64,000 nt of DNA from contig NC_061121.1 of assembly GCF_002878395.1 (NCBI RefSeq), forward strand, positions 137,547,671-137,611,670. Direction: 5' to 3'. This DNA is from Capsicum annuum (taxonomy: Eukaryota; Streptophyta; Magnoliopsida; Solanales; Solanaceae). Made by a program: the position numbers and the translations under genes. Positions 58,269-64,000 of the stretch are shown piece after piece. How positions within the stretch are numbered: position 1 is the stretch's first letter; each line of letters opens with the position of its first letter. The notes under the pieces were generated by a model that saw only the letters and a list, made by a program, of their open reading frames with translations, did no database searches and was not told the DNA's origin.

Positions 58269-58285
58269 CCTGGCTGTGATACCAA
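58269..58285 (-). promoter_or_regulatory. Primer-binding site of minus-strand gypsy element
   Basis: Minus strand TTGGTATCACAGCCAGG, one base different from TTGGTATCAGAGCC over the first 14. Two bases separate it from the LTR start at 58288. Confidence 0.75.
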
Positions 58286-58287
58286 TT

Positions 58288-59860
58288 TGTCACTACCAAA
58301 AAACTAAGGTCATGATGGTACGTCACCGCGGCAAGCCTTGACAAATAAGCCTATCACCTCAACTGATATAAAAACACGAATTAATAAAAAAAACCCTAGG
58401 AAAGACTCCTAGAGTGAAGGAAAACCACATACATATATAGTAAAAGTGGAAATACATAGTCAAAGATACCAATACAATATCCCTAAACCCTTGTGTAATA
58501 GCATAAGAACTACTAAATACATCTCGAGTGTAAAAGTATACAATAATTTTCATGACCCAAAATAGAGCATGGCCTTGATATCTACCTCAAGTCTGCCGAG
58601 GACCGGATACCACCCCCTTTGCCTAGTCAAATAGAATTCAATACAACTAGTAACAGATGAAGTTATAACATATAACAAGATAAGCTGGGTTTTGAACATG
58701 TAACAAAATAGGCTGAGTTCAGAATATATAACAAGATAGCTTGAGTTCCAAACATATAAAAAGATAGAAAACTAACTCAGAAAAAAGTCTAAGAATTTAA
58801 ACAACAATCCTAACACACAGTTATCCACAAAGCCTCTACTAATCAAAAGACATACTAAGTAGGGATATGCCCCCAATGATAGCCAAAAGGGAAACCAAAT
58901 AAACAGTCTATGACATTACTAATAAAATAAGCAACATGCCTTTTATAAAAAGGAGGCTCACCACTTCAAGCTGACTCATGATCGATTCAAAATCACCTAA
59001 TCACTGTGCAGGAAAAACATAAGTGTCTTTATTTTCTACATCGTATAGGGATATAACATTCAAAGATGGTTTATGGGGTAAGTTCTAGCATTTAACTCAG
59101 GGAAAATATAAAATAATGTCAAGTCAAAACCACAGTAATATCCACATGCACACAATGTACATACACACATACATACATACATATATATATAAAATTTTGG
59201 TAAAGGAACAAGGTTTAGCATTAAAGTAAAACATTAGCATAGACTATATAGCTTTACAATCTTAAAAACACCCTTGGGCTATATGGGTCCAACCACCCTT
59301 CCTAGATAAGAACTAGTGTGTGTTAGTCGCACAAACTAGAGATATTATATAGTCTAGGTAATCTATAACCCTTCGCTACACATGATACATATATATAGTG
59401 TGACATAAGAACACGGTCATCAAGACCAACCCTTATGCCAACAAACATGAGTTTCCAATATTGGTCTTTTAGGACCTCCACCTTAATTTCCATCTACACA
59501 TCCCCCTTTAATCCCAATTAGAATATTTACCCATTCCCATAAATTGTACCATCATTATCCATTAAGACATACATTGTTTGTATTATCATACTAGCTATAC
59601 TTGTAAGTTATTATCATCATGCTTCTAAATTATAATAGATAGGGGGGATCCATGATTCTATAAGCTCCAATCATTCATTCAATATGTATTTTTGAGGATG
59701 ATTAGATGAGTACAAGGAACCAGGCCTCTAGATATTTCAGGAAACAACAGCACTGGCATATGTCTGCACAGATTTATCCATTTTTATAACATACTGGCAG
59801 GTGCTACATGTACTAATTAGGACACTTGGTCCAATGACATCTTATCCTTAATCATTACTC
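58288..59860 (-). repeat. 5' LTR of minus-strand gypsy element (right end uncertain)
   Basis: Begins TGTCACTACC on the plus strand. The first 270 bases match the start of the 3.3-kb LTR (21745-22005), including GGCAAGCCTTGACAAGTAAG-type wording. After 58560 the two no longer align. A block near 59270-59310 instead resembles the element I LTR in reverse. It is cut somewhere before the copia LTR. Tandem GAACATATAACAAGATA-like phrases occur at 58665-58765. Confidence 0.52.
59158..59192. repeat. ACAT/AT simple repeat
   Basis: A run of ACATACATACATACATATATAT in the LTR, imperfect at both ends. Confidence 0.85.
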
Positions 59861-60406
59861 ATCTTTAAAAGAAAAAATATGCATTTTCTTTAAGTATTTT
59901 TTGCAAATACAAAAAGATTGCAAAAGAGAAAAAAAGGAAAAAAAATCCATATTTGATATTTCTCAAGCTCTTTTTCCATATGTGTGCTGAATTATAGAGT
60001 GTCTTGAGTGAGTCCTGATTTGTAATCGAATAACTCATGATAAAATAGTAATGATCCTTTCTTTTTGCTTAGAGAGTGCTTAAGTTGAGTTTTCCAAAGT
60101 TTGATACTAATTAGAGTTAATTAGTTTAAAGAGTTCCTTGGCAGATTTGTAAAAATGAGCTTGCATTAGAGTTAGTTTTAAGTTAGAGTACATAATCAAT
60201 AGGTTGATTATAATGAATTTTTGAGGTGTTTGTTAGGGCTAGCCATGATTTTTCCTCCCTTGAGCGAGCAGGTTTCCACTAAACTATTGTGTGTTGTTAT
60301 TTTTCTGCACAACCTTTAGTTTTCTTGCACTTTATTGTTTGATTGCCTATGATTGACTTTGAGGGACCTGGTCCCTCACCGTATGGTTCGACCCCCAAGG
60401 GTTCCA
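59861..60406 (+). repeat. 5' LTR of a Ty1/copia element
   Basis: The right end GGGTTCCA lies four bases before a primer site; the left end is not defined. Includes a 19-base dyad (60360-60378), TGAGGGACC and its complement around one T. No coding potential. Confidence 0.5.
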
Positions 60407-60410
60407 ATAA

Positions 60411-60426
60411 TTGGTATCAAAACTGG
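60411..60426 (+). promoter_or_regulatory. Primer-binding site of the copia element
   Basis: TTGGTATCAAAACTGG keeps the first nine bases of the initiator-Met-tRNA-complementary site TTGGTATCAGAGC. Confidence 0.6.
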
Positions 60427-60452
60427 TTCACACCTAGAATGTATTGGTTATC

Positions 60453-61400
60453 ATGGCTTCTCCCTAAGCATAGAAGAAGGGTAATCTAGCACTAGACCAC
60501 CTTAATTTAATGGATAGTACTATTGGTGGAGGAAAACAAGGATGTTTGACTTTATTATGTCTAAGGATGGTGAGCTAATGGATATAATTCTTAATGTTCT
60601 TCGTGTACCTGTAAGAGCAGTCAAAGAATGAAATGTTAAAATAATGGTGATTAAAATCATGAGGGAGCTTGATGATTAAGATAGGAAAAAAAATAAGATG
60701 AACTACAAGGGAAAGAAAATGTTAGTGTGTGGTATAGGTCCAGATAAATACAATAAGATTTCTGCATATGAAAATGCTAAAGAAATCTAGGATTGCTTAA
60801 AAATTGCTCATGAGGGAACTACAGATGTGAAGGATTTTAAATTGACGTGCTGATAACACAGTATGAAACCTTCATAATGAAAGGAGAGATAATAAAATAA
60901 ATACAGACAAGATTTGTTTCCATCACAAATGAGCTACACTATATAGGAGAAGTGATTCCATTGGATAAGAAAGTGATGAAGATTTTGTGTGTTTTTCCAA
61001 AGTCATGAGAAAGAAAATTGGATTCCATAGCTGAGGCAAGAAACCCAAAGAACCTTACTATGGATGAAATTATTAGGATCCTGAAAACCAACAAAATCAA
61101 GAATAAACAAGGAGAAGAGAAGAAGAAAGTCAAAAGGGAAAATCTTTGGCATTAAAAGCTTCAAGGTCAGGTTCAAATGAGGGAGACACTGATGTTTCCT
61201 ACTTTACAAGAACAATCATTAGAGCTATGAGGAAAAGTGGCAAGTTTTATTATAGTGGAAGTAGTAACATAAAATAAGCCACTATGGAAGTTTTTCACTG
61301 ATGTGGAAATCTTAAACATATAATTAAGGATTGTCCAATGCACAAAATAGACTATCAAGATTATCTAAACACGGGAGTTGAAAAATAAAATATTAGGGAC
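60453..61400 (+). pseudogene. Ty1/copia Gag
   Basis: From the ATG at 60453, through frameshifts: RMFDFIMSKDGELMDIIL (about 60534-60590), RRELDD-like, KKMLVCGIGPDKYNKISAYE (60713-60772), NAKEI, stop, DCLKIAHEGTTDVKDFK, and VTAIAEARNPKNLTMDEI-like (about 61020-61065). A CCHC-type knuckle at 61293-61334 reads FH-stop-CGNLKHIIKDC, so its first Cys is Phe and a stop follows. This is the capsid and knuckle region typical of solanaceous copia elements. It would form the particle; here it is broken at many points. Confidence 0.72.
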
Positions 61401-62420
61401 AAAGTCCCTATAAAATCAAGAATATAGGATGCAACTGTTTTTGTAGTTAAACAAGCTTTAGCTAGTTGGTGTAACTCGTCCAGTAAATCTGATGAACCTA
61501 AGAATTCTGCAGATGTTTCCATGCTTGTTGTGGAGGATGAGAAGGTGACCTTTCATTCCTTGTATTCTTTTACAAAAAATACTAAAGGTGAAAAATAAAA
61601 TGAGGTAACACTTTCTAACCTTAAAGAAAACTTGGACAACTATTCTAATAGAAAGATAAAAAAGGCTTACAAATGTGTTGATTGACTCTATATGTAAAAT
61701 GACTAAAGAAAATATTCTCTACAAGAAAAGGTAGAATGTCAAGAACATAGTTAATTGATTTAGCTCTCTTATTATCTAAAACTGAAAACATGTTAGTAAG
61801 TTAAAATTTGAAAATCTAAATTTAATGATTGGACTGGAGAAAAGATATGATGCTTTTGATAAAAGAATAATGATCTAGAGAAAAATATTGAAGATCAGGA
61901 GCTTGAGTTATAGGTTTGACTCTCCATATATCTGAACAGGTTGCTAAGCTAAAATTTGAGAATTTGAGTTTAGTAAGTCAACTAGAGAAAGGAGATACTT
62001 CTGAGTGTAAAGGAAAGAGAGAAGATTCAAAATTTTAGGTGGAGCATGACGAAGATTTGAAGGATTCTCAATGGCATCCCATGTCTTCACTTTTGAAGAA
62101 TGAGGATTTAGAAAGGGACCTGGTCCATCTAAGGGAAGAACTTGAAAAATCCCTACAATGGATTGTATCTTCTCAAATTCTTTCTAACTTAACTAATAAA
62201 AGAGTTAATAATTGTATAGGTCTTGGGTATCACTACAAAACACAATCATATGGGTCTCATTGAAAGGCTACTGAAAATACTAAGAATGAGGTCTACAAGC
62301 CTCTATGTACTCACTGTGGAAGAGATGGACACATCAAAGAACATTGTCAAAGCTGGCTCAGAGCAAGAAAGATCAATGTTAGACATGTCCACTAGGGGAG
62401 TACCTATCCCAAAGGTTTAA
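61401..62420 (+). pseudogene. Copia Gag-Pol linker with a second, intact zinc knuckle
   Basis: A Lys/Glu/Asn-rich, probably coiled stretch with many stops (61540-62200; frame 62039-62263 includes LERDLVHLREELEKSLQWI). At 62306-62347 it reads CTHCGRDGHIKEHC, a complete C-x2-C-x4-H-x4-C knuckle, just before YKNMKNLTFP-like and LITPLSSYWELK (62425-62510). Relatives have this second knuckle ahead of the protease. No protease, integrase or RT was found downstream. Confidence 0.62.
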
Positions 62421-63422
62421 GACCTTATAAAAACATGAAGAATCTCACGTTTCCTAGATGGACAATGAAGGATTTAATCACACCTTTGTCCTCCTACTGG
62501 GAACTAAAACATAAATAGGTTTCCAAGTCTAATAATGCATAGAAAATAATGAATGGTGATCCAAGATCTCAATCACAAACATCAGCTCAAGTAGAAGTGC
62601 ACCAAAGAAGTGTCTAGTCTGAATTCATAGGGATCTGGTCCCAGTGGAACTATTCTCAAAATGACAAATTGAAAGATCATATCCTCTCCTCTTACTGGAC
62701 ATTCTAACTTCAAATTTGATATAAGAGTGGAAACAAAAGACTATGTGATAAATCTCGCGGCTTTTTAAACATTCCTATCCTAAAGATGAGCTCACAAAGC
62801 TGTAAAAGATTGTGAAAGATGCTGGCTAATCTAAAGTAATGCAGATGGAACCTTGAAAATTCAATGGATGATAAGTCTGGGGACTAGACCTCATACCTAC
62901 CTTTAGGAAAACTTCTGGAATGAAATGGTGTATTAAAACTAACAATATGTAGTTGGGATTAATCAAATCAAAATGACTTACTACATTGATCATCTTTCCT
63001 TATTAAATTTGGCTATGATTAGAAGGCGAGTATCCTTTGTAAATTAGGTACATATTTGGCTAACTCAGTAGCATACCTTTGCAGATATACACGTATGGGA
63101 ATAACTATAGAGGTGGATAGATGTGAAAAGCACAAAGTTGAAGATTCACTCAAAATAGATGGGGACCTAGTCCCGTCAATTAGGTTAGTTTCTTGTATTT
63201 GCAAATTTTGTTCATTATTTCAAGAAAAAGTTGTGTCCTCCTAGTCCTTGTTTTAAAAAAAGTTGTCCTATTCTAAAAGAGAAGGTGAGTCATGTACAAT
63301 CTTAAACTGATCATATCTTGTTCCCAGAGAAAACCCTTTTTCTGCTCATTATTTCTTTAAATTTATTGCTCTCACTCCTTTCTCTTATCATAAAGGAAAA
63401 TCCTAATACCAAATAGCCATCT
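62421..63422. other. Unassigned DNA between copia remnant and the 191-residue ORF
   Basis: Short coding traces to about 62510 continue the copia linker. After that I see no family motif. The open frames 63056-63244 and 63019-63204 overlap on opposite strands and look accidental. Two more copies of the GGGACCTGGTCCC-type word occur (62630-62642 and 63162-63174), which suggests the copia element or a relative extends to at least 63174. Confidence 0.4.
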
Positions 63423-63998
63423 ATGAAAAAGACCTTCCTGATAGCTGCAACTTTATTATTTTCTTATCTTTCAAATGATACTAAGCTTGGCAAAGTTAAA
63501 CGTCCCTTCCCAAACATTCCTGAAAAACATCGATCTTTCTATACCTTTCTAAACCCTAACTCCTTCATCACTCAACTTATTGATGAAGAATCATCCCTGA
63601 ATCCTCAAAATGATACTAATAGTGTTGTGACAGATGAAACCTGGGTTGCTGAAAACCTCATCTTTTTATTAAATAGCCCAGAAAAGAGCATACTTGATCA
63701 CAAGAAAAACAATGTCAGTAAAATATCAAGAATATCTAGAAAATGGTCTAGAATTTTTACTAAGAAGCAGTGGAAACTTGAGGGAACTATTCCAAAGAAG
63801 AGGAAAGTATCTGAAAAAGAATTTGTGATCCCTTATACAAAAAGAACAAATGATGATCAAATTAAGGTCGTATCCAAGAAAGTTAGAAACTGGTTCTTGA
63901 AAAATCAAAAGATTTCAAATGGAAGTATTTTTTATTCAAATATGATAACAGAACCTGGTATGGTGGAATTAGTTGAGCTGGTTAAACATAAAGGTTGA
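63423..63998 (+). CDS. Unidentified 191-residue ORF
   Basis: The longest uninterrupted frame in the window. Start chosen at 63423 because an in-frame TAG lies at 63411-63413. The first residues (MKKTFLIAATLLFSYL) resemble a signal peptide, but the rest is strongly basic and polar: VAENLIFLLNSPEKSILDH at 75-93, KWSRIFTKKQWKLE at 107-120, and PKKRKV at 124-129, which equals the classic monopartite nuclear localisation signal. The C-terminal MVELVELVKHKG stops at the window edge with TGA. I do not recognise a domain. The company of copia and the wording of the C-terminus suggest a retroelement accessory ORF, perhaps the start of a PF20167-like protein, rather than a host gene. Confidence 0.45.
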   Translation: MKKTFLIAATLLFSYLSNDTKLGKVKRPFPNIPEKHRSFYTFLNPNSFITQLIDEESSLNPQNDTNSVVTDETWVAENLIFLLNSPEKSILDHKKNNVSKISRISRKWSRIFTKKQWKLEGTIPKKRKVSEKEFVIPYTKRTNDDQIKVVSKKVRNWFLKNQKISNGSIFYSNMITEPGMVELVELVKHKG

Positions 63999-64000
63999 AT

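Noticed and set aside
58269..58290. TGGCTGTGATACCAATTTG considered as part of a tRNA gene
   Set aside because: No cloverleaf could be built around it. It is the complement of a tRNA 3' end, that is, a retroelement primer site next to an LTR.
60453..62420. Considered as an endogenous pararetrovirus because of Gag-like sequence with zinc knuckles
   Set aside because: LTR and primer site precede it, the capsid blocks follow copia Gag order, and no movement-protein or coat-protein motif typical of caulimovirids is visible.

Overview
This window looks like plant nuclear heterochromatin, most plausibly from a solanaceous species. That is an inference from style: methionine-tRNA-type primer sites, chromovirus long terminal repeats (LTRs) of a kind familiar in tomato, potato and pepper, a SINE-like segment resembling AU SINE, AT-rich DNA and no intact host gene. 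Almost everything recognisable is a broken LTR retrotransposon. Nearly all open frames are short pieces of retroelement proteins or chance frames. The only long intact frame is an unidentified 191-residue ORF at the right edge.

Layout from left to right. (I) 1-5122: remains of a plus-strand Ty3/gypsy chromovirus (protease, RT start, chromodomain tail, polypurine tract, LTR). (II) 5123-10057: a second plus-strand chromovirus with a cut-down 5' LTR joined to the RNase H end, integrase, chromodomain and a 2.65-kb 3' LTR. (IV) 10058-20867: a third plus-strand gypsy element; its 3' LTR is split by a minus-strand, 5-kb, gag/protease-only element (NA1-A, 14348-19412). 20868-26770: a minus-strand LTR fragment, then a 3.3-kb LTR and pol remains of a minus-strand gypsy element. 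(III) 26771-30751: the 5' half of an element of the same family as II. 30752-36750: an Athila-like element (Athila-1) with gag and protease but no RT or integrase. 36751-50029: a second copy (B) of the block NA1 to minus-strand gypsy, in the same order as copy A and extending further, through RT, protease and gag. 50026-58008: an Athila/Tat-like element (Athila-2) with both LTRs, gag and protease, inserted into the gag of the minus-strand element. 58009-59860: that gag's leader, primer site and LTR. 59860-62420: a Ty1/copia fragment. 63423-63998: the 191-residue ORF.

Two things stand out. First, 14660-26770 and 36780-47690 are a direct duplication of an already nested block, because they share four internal repeat/repeat junctions. 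Second, each element family carries its own short dyad-symmetric word, repeated in its LTR or untranslated region (for example TGATAAGCTATCA in Athila-1 and GGGACCTGGTCCC in the copia element). I know of no description of this as a shared feature. Boundaries are read by eye and may be off by tens of bases unless a terminal TG, CA, primer site or polypurine tract fixes them.
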